DNA of 15,305 nucleotides, from positions 1 through 15,305 of the forward strand of contig JAQIWT010000767.1 of the NCBI GenBank assembly GCA_034696485.1. The letters are read 5' to 3'. Positions 1 through 9,266 of this stretch are shown piece by piece. The notes beneath the pieces are model-generated. The model searched no databases. It was given only the letters and a program-made list of their open reading frames with translations, and was not told where the DNA came from. The translations under genes and the position numbers were made by a program. The stretch is from Isohypsibius dastychi (lineage: Eukaryota > Tardigrada > Eutardigrada > Parachela > Isohypsibiidae). The first letter of the stretch is position 1, and each line of letters opens with the position of its first letter.

Positions 1-75
1 ACTTGCCGACGCAACTATCTTGCCGAGTTGCCCGGCAAGTTAGTTGCTAGTTGCGCGCAACTATCTTGCCGGCTA
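1..75. repeat. Palindromic/direct repeat patch upstream of the first gene
   Basis: A 16-bp direct repeat containing CAACTATCTTGCCG occurs at 10-25 and 56-71. Between the copies lie an inverted repeat CTTGCCG/CGGCAAG (19-25 with 33-39) and a perfect 16-bp palindrome TAGTTGCGCGCAACTA (48-63). The patch ends just before the TATA box at 85-92. It could be a regulatory cluster or the end of a mobile element that lies mostly outside the window. A related CTTGCCGG word recurs near 14934. Confidence 0.6.
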
Positions 76-84
76 CAAGCGCCT

Positions 85-92
85 TATATAAG
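85..92 (+). promoter_or_regulatory. TATA box of the secreted cysteine-rich protein gene
   Basis: TATATAAG lies 74 bp before the ATG at 166. At the usual ~30-bp spacing, transcription would start near 115-125 and leave a 5' UTR of roughly 45 nt. The position relative to a signal-peptide ORF makes this a credible core promoter. Confidence 0.6.
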
Positions 93-165
93 ACGCCCGC
101 TGGAATTGTTATTGGAACGTGTTTAAAGCCTTTAACCTGAAGAAATCCTTCTTTTTCGACCGATA

Positions 166-500
166 ATGAATACCTCCCTTACACCGATTGTTATCGTTGT
201 CATTGCCCTCGCCGGATTGTCCTATTGCATGAACCCATGTCAGTAGCTCCAAGCGCCGCTGTTAAAGTTGAGTTGCTACTTTTGGTTCGGCTTTTGGATC
301 CCCCTCCCAGCCTACCCAGGAGATGTGGACGATCATGTGGACCGAACGAGACAGTCAACTGTTTAGTTAGCCCATGTCAGTACGCGTCCTGCTCTGCTTA
401 CCAAACTGCCCGCTGCTGCGCTAACTATTGTGGTGGATGTAACGCTATCTGGAAACTCCCGACTGGTCAAGACGTCACTGCACAATGTAAAGCTGGTTAA
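166..500 (+). CDS. Small secreted cysteine-rich protein (2 exons, 85 aa)
   Basis: The model joins exon 166-242 to exon 320-500 across a 77-bp intron (CA|GTAGCT ... CCCAG|G) in phase 2, giving 85 residues. Residues 1-20 form a classic signal peptide: a hydrophobic run rich in V, I, L and A, ending near LSYC. The mature part has about 13 cysteines, with a PCQYASC segment followed by ANYCGGCNA. Secreted invertebrate proteins often carry a similar C-terminal module of the form DPC..a.C....A.C..NYCGGC, so I infer an extracellular disulfide-bonded role; the activity is unknown. The first exon reads into TAG at 244-246 if unspliced, and the cysteine-rich frame has no signal peptide of its own, so splicing is required. 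An alternative acceptor at 310 would add three residues. A TATA box lies upstream. No enzyme motif is visible. Confidence 0.62.
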
Positions 501-1106
501 GATTTTAGTCAAAACTTTGTTCCCTTGATTAAAAACGGTTGAAGTTCTCTGCATGACGTGTGTCGTTTCACGGTGAAAACATTTGTGGAACATCAATATA
601 TAGCATTCGGAAGTATTCGGGGCCGTTTGGTGACAATGATTCATGGGTAAAACATAGTACTGTTAAAACGAAAGCGGTTGTACTTTTGAAGAACATGTAA
701 TGACATCTATCGGAACAAATTCATCGTCGAAGTGGAGTTTTTAATCGATGGATCAAGGCTAACTTTTCAGACGTTAGGTAGATATGAGTACAGTAACAAA
801 AATCTCGAGCAGCAACCAAGAGCTGTTACACGATTTAATTACCCGACGTTACTAGCAGAAAAGCTTTCTCATAAACTTGGACAGTACAAGCCGAACAGAA
901 ACAAACATGGCAGAAAGAAAGAGCTTGTCAGAACATTCTAGGTTACATACAGTAGAAATATGTAGTAGATCAGGATGAACAGAAGAAAGAAAGACTCTAC
1001 CATCTCATAATAACATCCAAGGAAGTTCGTGATGTTTATTGCAAGTTTACTGTCTACTACAACAAGTCAATCAAGACTTCTTTCAAGAGCGACATTGAGT
1101 TAACAA
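501..1106. other. Gene-free stretch: 3' flank of the secreted protein gene and of the RT remnant
   Basis: I see no supported gene here. ATTAAA at 528-533 could be the polyadenylation signal of the upstream gene. Open frames in 363-941 have unusual starts and no recognisable composition, and are treated as chance. The right end lies 3' of the minus-strand retrotransposon fragment. Confidence 0.5.
1035..1040 (-). terminator. Poly(A) signal downstream of the RT fragment
   Basis: AATAAA on the minus strand (TTTATT on plus), about 70 nt after the RT stop codon at 1107. It could end the retrotransposon transcript, and could also serve the zinc-finger gene whose stop codon abuts the RT fragment, because no other signal was seen between them. 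No poly(A) tract follows, so the element's own 3' end is not defined. Confidence 0.35.
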
Positions 1107-2183
1107 TTACAGATCGAATCTCCTCCGCAGAAAACCTTGAAAGCAACCCAAAGATTTCAGATTATCAGCAACTAACTTTAAAGAATTCCATTTTTTAATC
1201 GTTCCGTTGACAAATCCATGCAAAAAACATTCTTTCGTTGTTCGGGGCTCAAAGCTGGAACGTAATGGCATTGGGTGATCCACTAAAGCAGCAGCTGCTT
1301 TACTCCCGGCGCGTGTCGCTTTCACTGATTCTTCCGATATCGGAGCTAGCAAATCCTCTTTTCCAGGGTAGATTTTTGTTGCGATCTTAAACATGAGAAG
1401 CAGCCTGCGATGTTCTTTCAGCTGTCCAATGGGGAGTATCTTGGTCCTCCTGGCGAAATCTTCTGGCGATAGAGCTTGCAGTCCAATATCTTCGGCGAAC
1501 TCCTCTCGAATCCGGTTCAAACGACCTTGAGATGTAGCCTGCCAAGGTAACCAAACCGCTGCACAGTATCCAATCACGGGAAATACGACTGCCCGGAACG
1601 CTTTGATCTTAGCCTCAATATGTCTCCTCCCAAATAAAAATTTCAAGGCGCTGGCTCTTTTTCGACACTTTTTCATAACGTAATCCACATGATCCGAGAA
1701 GGTCATTTTGGAATCGAGAACGACTCCAAGATACTTCATGCTTTCTTCTCTCGGCAAAATCTGTCCGCAAATTTCGTAGTTCCCGACGATCTTTTTCTCT
1801 CGTTTGTGTGTGAAGGAAATCAACGATGACTTTTTGGCATTAAACGACATTCCGTTCCTCTCAGACCATGCAGACAGTTCATTCAAATCTTCCTGCAGTA
1901 TTTCAACATCCTTCTGGGTTTTGATGACGCGATGGAGCAACGTATCGTCGGCAAAAAGCTCCACTACCGACTTCAACTTCTCCGGGATGTCATTTATAAA
2001 AATCAGAAACAACATGGGTCCAAGAATACTTCCTTGAGGTACACCAGATGTCACCGCTTTTATTCCGGATACAAGAAGGTTGCAGATGAATCTTTTGGAA
2101 AGGCACAGACTTTTCCTGGTAGATTGGAAATCAACGCCACTTATTTCCTTCGATGTTTGGCGAACGGCATTTCTGAATCTAGT
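1107..2183 (-). mobile_element. Non-LTR retrotransposon reverse transcriptase, 5'-truncated (jockey/CR1-like superfamily)
   Basis: The frame is open from an in-frame TGA at 2184-2186 down to the stop at 1107. It carries the RT block SGVPQGSILGP, then the catalytic FADD box about 30 residues later, then the KYLGVVLDSKMTFSDHV segment and the thumb region. The C-terminal part ends in a typical WNSL ... FLRRRFDL tail. This order is characteristic of LINE-type RTs of arthropods. The endonuclease, ORF1, and fingers/early palm blocks are missing, so it is a dead 5'-truncated copy, as left by target-primed reverse transcription. The remaining ~320 codons have no stop, suggesting a young insertion. 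The left end has no poly(A) or short repeat that I can see. Clade assignment needs phylogeny. The right end abuts the stop codon of the zinc-finger gene at 2179-2181. Confidence 0.9.
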
Positions 2184-3614
2184 TCATGGATTTCCTTGGC
2201 TCGCTCCTGGTCAGTGGACGTTTAATTCCGCGTTCCTGTTGAGAACTATTACGGGATACCCCTCCTGAACAGGCACTGCCTTGCAAGTGCCGGTGGATGC
2301 TGCGTTTGCTCATCACCTTGTCGCATGATGGACAGGAAGCCGTGGGGCACTTTGCTGCAATGACAAGAAATACGACTTCAATTCATTTATCAAAAAGACG
2401 TTTTGAATGAGAAGGACTCACCGCCAGGTAATCGCGTCTGCCTGGTGCTCTGCTTAATAAACCTATTTTCTGGGTTTTTCCGGGGCGTCCCATGAACTGA
2501 ACCCAACGAGGCTTTACGTGTTCTTCGAAGACTCCGGTTTGAACCCCTAGAGCAAACGCGGGGACAGTTGACCAATACTTCGAAAATAGAATTCACCAGA
2601 AGCCTTACGAGGATAGAACAGTCTTCGCGGAGATTTCCGTGTGACCAGAACTGCGAGAAGCGCGACTTCTAGGTCGGGTTACCAAAGTTGGGTGAAGATC
2701 GTCAGTGGGACTAAGGCGGCTGAGATGAGCAATTGACTTCTTCAAGTCTCGCATTTCTGTCCGATGTTTGATGGCGAGCTGACGAGTTGCCTCATCTGGG
2801 AAAATCAAAAACATATTTGAAGTACGTACAAGCAACTGAGCTTGAGTATACCCTGATTTACTGCAATCGTTAAAAATCGTTCAAAATGAACCTCGATTTC
2901 AAAGATCTTTAGAGAATCATGGCTCGTAATCCGTGAATTATGATACTTGTGAGTGTGACTGCTCTCTTACGGTTTTTTCGTTCGCTGTCCAGTTCTTTTC
3001 GCAAAACCTCAATTCTCCGCTCCATCTCTGAAAAAGAAATAAACACTTCTAGTACAAAACTGAAATTTCTCGATCTAATAGATCCTTCTTTCATACGGCC
3101 ATAATCAAATTCCAAAAGATGAAACTTTTTTTCAGTTGATTAAATTGCAGTTTTATTACCGTTCTTTATCAGATGATTTCTCAAACAAAAACAGTGCGCA
3201 CTTCAATCATCAACAGTTCATACTACATACCCGCACATAATCCTTCTCCAAGGTCTCTCACATCGTTGGAAAACATTGTGAGGAGCTCGCGAAGTTCTTC
3301 AGATGCCATCCTATATCCCTGTTGAATTTCAGTATTCAAATACCGCACGCAAGAAATCCCGTGCTTGACAAGTTGCAAATTGTTGTTTTGATGAGATTCA
3401 AGACTCGTAATGAGAAAAGATTCGAGCAATTCATCTAGTAAAGCGCTTTAATACAGACAACCAAGATCAAGGATGTGAGCTTCGCTCCTCTGTAACTTGA
3501 TGTCCCCATTCATCTCTCCTCTTTTGTTTAATCCATGAAACACAACGTGCAAACTGAATCACCTCCCATCACGGATCTAAACCACGTGCTTTTGGATGTA
3601 CTGTCCGACGTCAT
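2179..3614 (-). CDS. Coiled-coil protein with C-terminal C2HC-like zinc finger (6 exons, 266 aa)
   Basis: I rebuilt six minus-strand exons: 3614-3563, 3434-3231, 3027-2971, 2795-2609, 2546-2422 and 2354-2179. All five introns (128, 203, 175, 62 and 67 bp) are GT..AG and every junction keeps frame, for 801 nt in total. Residues about 18-85 are helical and leucine/glutamate-rich. Residues 86-130 form a charged coiled coil (EMERRIEVLRKELDSE). Residues 140-208 are basic and Ser/Arg-rich. Residues 216-237 form a C-x2-C-x11-H-x5-C finger starting CPSCDK. The protein is probably nuclear or scaffold-like and binds nucleic acid or protein, but I recognise no family and assign no function. Small exons with consistent phases are the main support; exon 1 (17 codons) is the least certain. 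The stop TAG lies at the edge of the retrotransposon fragment, so the natural C-terminus may have been cut or replaced. Confidence 0.6.
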
Positions 3615-4120
3615 CTCTTTTCGCTGCGAGTATTACACTCCTGAAGCGAAATTGAATGAACAATCAAAAAAGCCCAATCTACGGAACTTGGAATTAACAG
3701 AAATTATTACATGAAATAAAACATCTGCCTTTCGGGCAGTCATAAACTGCAGCTGGGCCACTTATCCTCCCTTAAGTTTTTTTTCTCAAGCTGAGTATGC
3801 ATACAAAAAAAATGGATCTTTTATTCATTGATGTTCATACCGAATTTCAATATGGCAGTTAAATTTGCATTATGGCCACACAGGATCAAAAACTGGCTGG
3901 TAATGCTAAATTTGATTCAATAAAATTCTGCTGCTCTTTGTTTGTTAATCTCGCATTAGCCAGCCGCTGTGGCTGGTTCAGAGCATGACCATTATACAGA
4001 GCATGCCCATAATGGTCTTGATTCAGAGTCCGCCTGGGCTATTGCTGACTAGAGTGGCAAAATTGTTTGCTCAGTCGGGATCGGACTGGTCACTCTATTG
4101 TACTACGTATGGTTGTGCAT
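3615..4120. other. Gene-free stretch with a short inverted repeat
   Basis: I see no supported gene. It holds the upstream region of the minus-strand zinc-finger gene. At 3987-4017 a 9-bp inverted repeat GACCATTAT/ATAATGGTC surrounds a 13-bp loop, and the word CAGAGCATG is repeated in tandem there. It may be a flank of the larger inverted repeat that follows. Confidence 0.4.
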
Positions 4121-4279
4121 GTACTCCGTCCTCTCGTGTAATTGGGCACCCTTTTCGCTGTATCGATCGGCTCACCAAGTGCGCAGCCGGAGGGTACACG
4201 CGGAGCTCACGCATTGTGTGTGTGGTGAGCCGATCGACACAGCGAAAAGGGTGCCCAATTACACGAGAGGACGGAGTAC
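4121..4279. mobile_element. MITE-like long inverted repeat (57-bp arms)
   Basis: The left arm 4121-4177 and the reverse complement of the right arm 4223-4279 match at 56 of 57 positions, with a 45-bp spacer between them. The arms start GTACTCCGTCCTCTCGTG. No target-site duplication is clear outside the arms and no transposase is encoded. The overlapping open frames on both strands here are products of the palindrome. Near-identical arms mean recent formation or ongoing arm conversion. A decayed relative lies at 10743-10820, which supports a repeat family over a one-off hairpin. A transcript would fold into a long near-perfect hairpin. Confidence 0.75.
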
Positions 4280-4644
4280 GCAGAGTGAATGAGTCAGTGT
4301 GTTTCACGCCACATGGTTGCACTTCAGCTGCAGATGCAACTCGCCAGTAAGTAAATGAAAGAAAAATCGATCGCCCGAAATCATTGGCCAGCGAGTCTAG
4401 TAATGACGTTCAGGATTCGGACCATACAGTAAATGAAGAAACAGTTCAGTCCGCAAGTGTCTGTATTTTTTTCTTCTTTCCCATGAACCTTATTCCGGAC
4501 CATTCTATGTTGGTTACTTTTGTGTTCACAGCTGAACCGTCTGACTACTATGCACTGCTAAATATTGTGCGGAAAAGTTATCTCTGCGGTTCTAATTCTT
4601 CAATCTTCTTTGTACGGCTTGTTATCCATCAACGCTAAATCATC
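4280..4644. other. Upstream flank of the orphan gene; possible non-canonical exon
   Basis: A frame open from about 4352 encodes an acidic Ser/Asp/Glu-rich stretch (ASESSNDVQDSDHTVNEE) before it runs into a T-rich tract at 4465. The composition resembles the acidic first exon of the orphan gene at 4645, so this might be a 5' exon, but no start codon or frame-consistent splice pair is evident. I leave it as unassigned. Confidence 0.25.
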
Positions 4645-6420
4645 ATGGATCTGGAGAATGAGACATTTCAGCTAGACAATAGTGATGAAGAAGTTGAGAG
4701 CACGGATGACGACGACGATGACGATGATGTGCATCACGAATATCATGCAGTACTCCCTTCTCGCAGGCAAGTCGAATGACCGAATCGATATTTTTTAATT
4801 AAAACAGAAAGTATGTTTTCTTTAGCGATTCCGCTCAGATGCAAGAGGAAGATTTCCAACGTTGTTTAAGCGAAAGAAATGTGGAAAATATTCCACTAGA
4901 AGAAATCAAGGCAGGAGTGAAGGACAAGATCAAGAAAATCAAGAAGGCCATTAAACATGGAAAACCAGCCGACGGCGAATGGTTTTGGACAAATGATGAT
5001 TGGAATAAGATCTTGTGGTCTGTGGCGACACCAAAATGGGGCGGAATTTATGGAACTGAGGAAAATGTTAAAGTTCTGGAATACATCACTAGGAAGGCTC
5101 CACTACCAAATTTCGATGAGAACTCCGGTGATTTACTTCTTCTGAGGTTGCTGGCAATAGAAACCAAGGATGGCTCTCCGGAATTCAAGTTTTGGGTGAA
5201 TTCAAAATTAAAAGCTTTTCAAGAGGAAGAGCGGATTAGACAATTACGGGTGAAGCTTTTTTCGAGAGGACATTTCAAAAACCTCCGGATATTGCAAAGT
5301 GCCGGTATCGCAGTCTCGTCACACAGAATTCTTGCAAAATATTGCCTGTGTGATAATGGTTCCACATACGTTATGGAAAGCAGTGACAAGAAATTCGACC
5401 TTATCGGGAAGTTCCTGGATGCAGCGAGGGAAACTGGAGACCTCGACGCATTTGATCTTACTACTTCTGAAATCTGTAATGCCTGGCTTTGGTAAGATTC
5501 TTGTTTAAGTACGAAAGACCCGAATTTTGCCGAATTCTAATTGATAAAATGTTACAAAAGTCTTGCAGAAAGTCAAGACTGCGAAAATTTTGATTACGAA
5601 ACCGTTGAGCGCCGCAATAACTAACAAGAATGCTAATCAGAGAAATTGATACGGTGATTGCTTGACCGCATTTTTCGAATTATTGATCTTTTTCAGGAGG
5701 ATGAACAAAGATGAAAAAACGTTCAACGACCAGTTCTCGCAAAATGGCAACAATATCACCGCCGACGACGGGGTGCAACCCAGCCTCTCGATCCTGGCCA
5801 ACGGCTGTTCTCGATTTGGGTGGCTGCGGTTGTTGTTAACATACGTTCAACCACCAACCGCAGACTTCGTAATAGGATGTTGGCTGAACCAAAGTCTTGT
5901 CACGTTTTTCATCACAATGTATTACTGTCTCAAGCGTGGAGGGGAAAGTCTTCTTCAAGAAATCCACTATCCACATCCCAGCCGTGTATTCCATAGCCCT
6001 CCAAAAGGGTTGCACTTCTTCCCGAAAATTACATCGTTGCTGGTCAAGATGTTAAGGCGATGTCAAGTGGTACATCCAGCCCCCGGTTATCGTGCGCTGA
6101 ATGCGCCCAACGATGGAATTTATATATTGCCACCGTTAAAAGAACTGTGCTTGTGCACTGTGCGCCTTCATTATATGGGCACACCTTGGACTTCTCGCTT
6201 GCCGGTCTTGACAGTGGAGAACTCGAAGATAATGCAAAAACGAGTCGTGGCAGGGGAAAGGGAAATCGTTACTGGTGCGGATGTGGCTGCCGGGATTCGT
6301 CGGCAACTGGACCTTGTGGACCTGTTCGACCAGTTCAAGGAAATAGTCAGCGAGGGCTATAAATCTATTCTGCCTATTGCCGAACATGCGCTCGTTGATG
6401 ATTTTTGCAATACATTCTGA
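4645..6420 (+). CDS. Unrecognised acidic/Lys-rich orphan-family protein, intact copy (3 exons, 503 aa)
   Basis: Best model: exons 4645-4766, 4826-5491 and 5697-6420, totalling 1512 nt. Intron 1 (59 bp) is GC..AG with donor AG|GCAAGT. Intron 2 (205 bp) is GT..AG with donor G|GTAAGA and acceptor TTTTTCAG. Both keep frame. Residues 1-40 are strongly acidic with eight consecutive Asp (21-28). Residues 73-87 are a Lys-rich basic cluster (KDKIKKIKKAIKHGK), followed by a Trp-rich segment, EWFWTNDDW, at 92-100. The rest of exon 2 looks helical and globular. Exon 3 ends in a helical C-terminus closing with DDFCNTF. I do not recognise a domain; no signal peptide or membrane segment is visible. A broken paralogue lies at 13016-14172 with the exon 2/3 junction in the same phase. 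Alternatives: start at the ATG at 4839, or intron 1 as 4771-4838 (donor GTCGAA), which also keeps frame. AATAAA follows at 6529. Confidence 0.65.
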
Positions 6421-6528
6421 TTCTCAAGACATGGTTATCAGAACAGCTGTAATTATTTTAACCTTCTTTTTTCCATTATTTCTGCATTTTTTCTCTACTT
6501 GTTGAATTGTTTGCTGTTCCATCATCAT

Positions 6529-6534
6529 AATAAA
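6529..6534 (+). terminator. Poly(A) signal of the orphan gene
   Basis: AATAAA about 110 nt after the stop at 6420, followed by a T-rich stretch (6549-6585). Position and strand fit the 3' end of the orphan gene. Confidence 0.55.
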
Positions 6535-7028
6535 TCTCCTAATATCCTTTTCAGCTTCTGATCATTTTTTCGAAGTTTTTTCTTCCGAATTTCCGAAGAA
6601 GAATCTTTAGGACATTGTTAAAGCGGTATAATAACCGTCGGAACTCCGAATCGTATTTCGTAAGTACCGAGTTGAACTGAGTTCAAGACACTCCCACTGG
6701 CCTTTTCTAATCGCATCCTACTTCAGCAAAGCGTTTTAAGTCGCCCCTTGCGATTGAAAACCGAAAGCTTAACGGATGAAATCAGGTCAAGAATTGTAAA
6801 TTCATGTGTTGTGTGATGAGAAGACAGGCTGCAGGACTATTTCAGAGCAGATACTGCGTAACCACATTAAATTTCGCGGTCAACTGTTGATGACCCCAAG
6901 CCCGCTGCCGGTCTTTCATGTTTTAAAAGTGCATATCCTGCTGGGACGGAAATTTCATCCAGTGGTAGCTTCGGTAAAATACGTTCATTTTTCTCCTGGT
7001 ATACACTTAAAAGTGCTGTCCTGAACAG
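6535..7028. other. Gene-free stretch between convergent genes
   Basis: This lies between the 3' end of the plus-strand orphan gene and the 3' end of the minus-strand chemoreceptor. A 72-codon frame at 6806-7024 has no recognisable features and is probably chance. I saw no AATAAA on the minus strand for the receptor. Confidence 0.45.
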
Positions 7029-8509
7029 TCAACCGACGTTGCAGCTCACGTTCATCCGGTTGATTTTCTCTTCCAAGCTCCCCAGAGCTGCATCGAACCA
7101 TTCACGTTTCAGCAACTTTAAACCGTCGACTTTGTTGTCTCTAGTTTGGTAGATCAGAATCACGTACGTCAGCACAACTCCAAACACCTATAAGCCCAAA
7201 GGTCAACAATATTTATTACTTCTCTGATGGGGCAAACAAGATCATCTTTCCGCTTGAACTCACCGCAGTCAAATATTCTTTGGTTATACTGAAGAACCCG
7301 GCCGCGCTTATGCAGACTTCAGAGCTGTCAATGTCAGCTGCAAAAGTAATGCATTGATCCTGAATCTCGCGGCTGACGTTAACCGTTCTCAATCCCATGA
7401 TACGTCTCTTTAACTGGAGAATCTGAAGAAATGAAAGAAAACATTAAGACAATGTGATCAAGGTTTGGAATCAGAAGAATCCTCACGGCGGAATTCAAGG
7501 ATAAAGAAACATGACAGCGGATATAAGTGGATAAAAGTACAACAATTAAAAATATGACAGAATAAATTTGCATCGCTTTCGCGTCTCGTTGTCGTCCAGC
7601 CAAAACGATTTCGGGTTCATGGATATCTGGTTCAACTGGCGCACGAAGAAATGTCGACAAGACACAGATAATCGTGATCAGTTCACGAATCGAGCTAACC
7701 AGAATGATCCAACCAAACGCATCATTAAGGGAATAGATAATAACTGCCAATTTTCGGTATCGTAAACTGGCGATCTCTGAATAACTTCCGACTTTCTGAA
7801 TTTGACAGCTGGGCGTTTCTGCTAGTTTTCGGACACAGGAACCGAGTATCCATATGAGCAGAGCTGCCAAAAACTGAACTGAAAGGTCACCATTCAAGAA
7901 CAGACCGGTTTTCAGAACGATGAGCGTCTGAAATGGCATGAAAGGAAGATTGAAGTTGATCCCCAGCAGATTGAAGCTAAACGACTCGGTGGAATTCAGG
8001 CCAAGACTCGTATCGACAATGATGAACGCAGTTTCTGCAGCCATGCCCAAGATCACCCCAGCCCAAATACCGAACACCGCCACTATCGACCATTTTCGAA
8101 AGTTCCGTAGTTCGGGTGAGCTCAGAATCTCACGAGCGATGCTATCCACATCTGTGATGACTTGAAGAATGGTTTTCCGCTTCCAGATGACGAGGAGTAA
8201 GGTTATTGGGGCCTGGATGACATTGCCGATTCGAAAAGCGCATTGGAGTATGGAGAAGAATTCAAGTTCTGCTAACTGGAACTGGAAAAAGTGTATCCAT
8301 TCGTACAAAAACCCGTTGGCAGCTAGAATCATGGTCACAAAGACAATTGCAGTCCAAGTCTTCAGAACAACGCTCATTTGACCTGGTGACGTTGTGAACG
8401 GGAAACAGCCAGTTATTTGAAGGTATCGAAAGAACCATCGTGAAACACATACGTATGTTACAGGCGAAATTCCGTTTTGGCAGGTGGCAGTTTCAGTATT
8501 CTTAGCCAT
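7029..8509 (-). CDS. Gustatory-receptor-like seven-helix chemoreceptor (3 exons, 446 aa)
   Basis: Exons 8509-7487, 7422-7264 and 7187-7029 join across introns of 64 bp (GTGAGG..TTTCTTCAG) and 76 bp (GTGAGT..TTATAG), both phase 0, giving 446 residues. That is a normal length for the insect gustatory receptor superfamily. Near the N-terminus is YLQITGCFPF (30-38), the usual 'hhG.fPF' entry. Hydrophobic segments lie at about 45-68, 84-109, 141-165, 188-232 (long, perhaps two), 258-285 and 313-331. Exon 2 carries the pre-TM7 motif ISAAGFFSITKEYL. Exon 3 carries TM7 with GVVLTYVILIYQ (398-408), matching the TYhhhhhQF hallmark of the family, with Q present. Phase-0 introns flanking the TM7 exon are typical of this superfamily. 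Such proteins are ligand-gated cation channels in chemosensory cell membranes; the ligand cannot be inferred. Start chosen at 8509; an in-frame ORF lies just upstream. Confidence 0.88.
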
Positions 8510-8524
8510 TTCAGAAGCTATGGT

Positions 8525-8716
8525 TTATACTGATGATTGATGTCCGTTTGTGAAAAGAGGATAACTCAAAATTATAAAAATGAACAGGATGAGAAGGCTG
8601 TGCCACATGGGCATCTTTCTGAACGTTATGTTAGACATCTGATAGCTGGTTGAGAGGGATAGTTCAACGTCGAATTCCTCATCGGGATTAGCATCGCTTA
8701 CATATTCATACATCAA
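8525..8716 (-). other. In-frame upstream ORF of the chemoreceptor (63 codons)
   Basis: This minus-strand ORF begins with ATG ATG and ends at TAA 8527-8525, in the same frame as the receptor start at 8509 and only five codons from it. It is acidic at first, then has a hydrophobic stretch (SLLILFIFIILSYPLF). Possibilities are a regulatory upstream ORF, an N-terminal extension cut off by a nonsense change, or chance. Gustatory receptors do not normally need an extra N-terminal membrane segment, so I prefer the first or third. Confidence 0.25.
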
Positions 8717-9266
8717 GTTTGATCATGTGCCCCGACTGACTGGCAGTCGACACCAATTGCATTATCATTGGAACACCAGGTGTACTTTGGTAAATAGAAA
8801 ATTTGCCCCTGAGAGCCGAAAACAGCTCACTATCATTGCATTCCTGGTTCTTTTTGGACCATCAATCTGAAAACAGAATCTCACCTCGCATTATCAACGC
8901 TTCCTCTCACTACCTTCACCACGGCTGGATCTGATCCAGGTATTCGAATTTCATAAAATCTGGTGTGTTTCGGATACAGGGCATCTGAAGCGTGAGTGGG
9001 GGATTCGATCGCTACTGGCCCCGGTCAATCATCTGTCTCTGTGTGGACTGCCAGTGGTGCAACGGAGGCAGAGAGGCAGACTTGCATTTGTAGCCTTTTC
9101 AGCAAACACGTTCAGCCCACGGCGCCGGCCGCTTTGTGGTTGTTTTGATTCGTTTAACTACTACTCTCTGAAGTCGTTGTTCGTCCCTTTGATTCAGGAA
9201 AAGATACGAGCAGCTTGAAGAAGACAGCCATTAAATAATATACCTATCTGGCTTGCCCAGTTACAC
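8717..9266. other. Gene-free stretch upstream of the chemoreceptor
   Basis: I see no gene. A GC-rich patch (GGCGCCGGCCGC, around 9121-9132) is followed by AT-rich sequence. It may contain promoters for the divergent receptor gene and the small ORF at 9267. I did not find a clear TATA box in a useful place. Confidence 0.4.

Noticed and set aside
732-941. 69-codon ORF after the secreted protein gene
   Set aside because: Begins at GTG, has no recognisable features and lies in what is probably 3' flanking sequence.
1804-2268. Plus-strand ORFs opposite the RT region
   Set aside because: They are antisense shadows of the reverse transcriptase and of the last zinc-finger-gene exon.
4095-4350. Overlapping 64-121 codon ORFs on both strands
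   Set aside because: They are mirror products of the long inverted repeat (similar peptides on both strands) and have no independent support.
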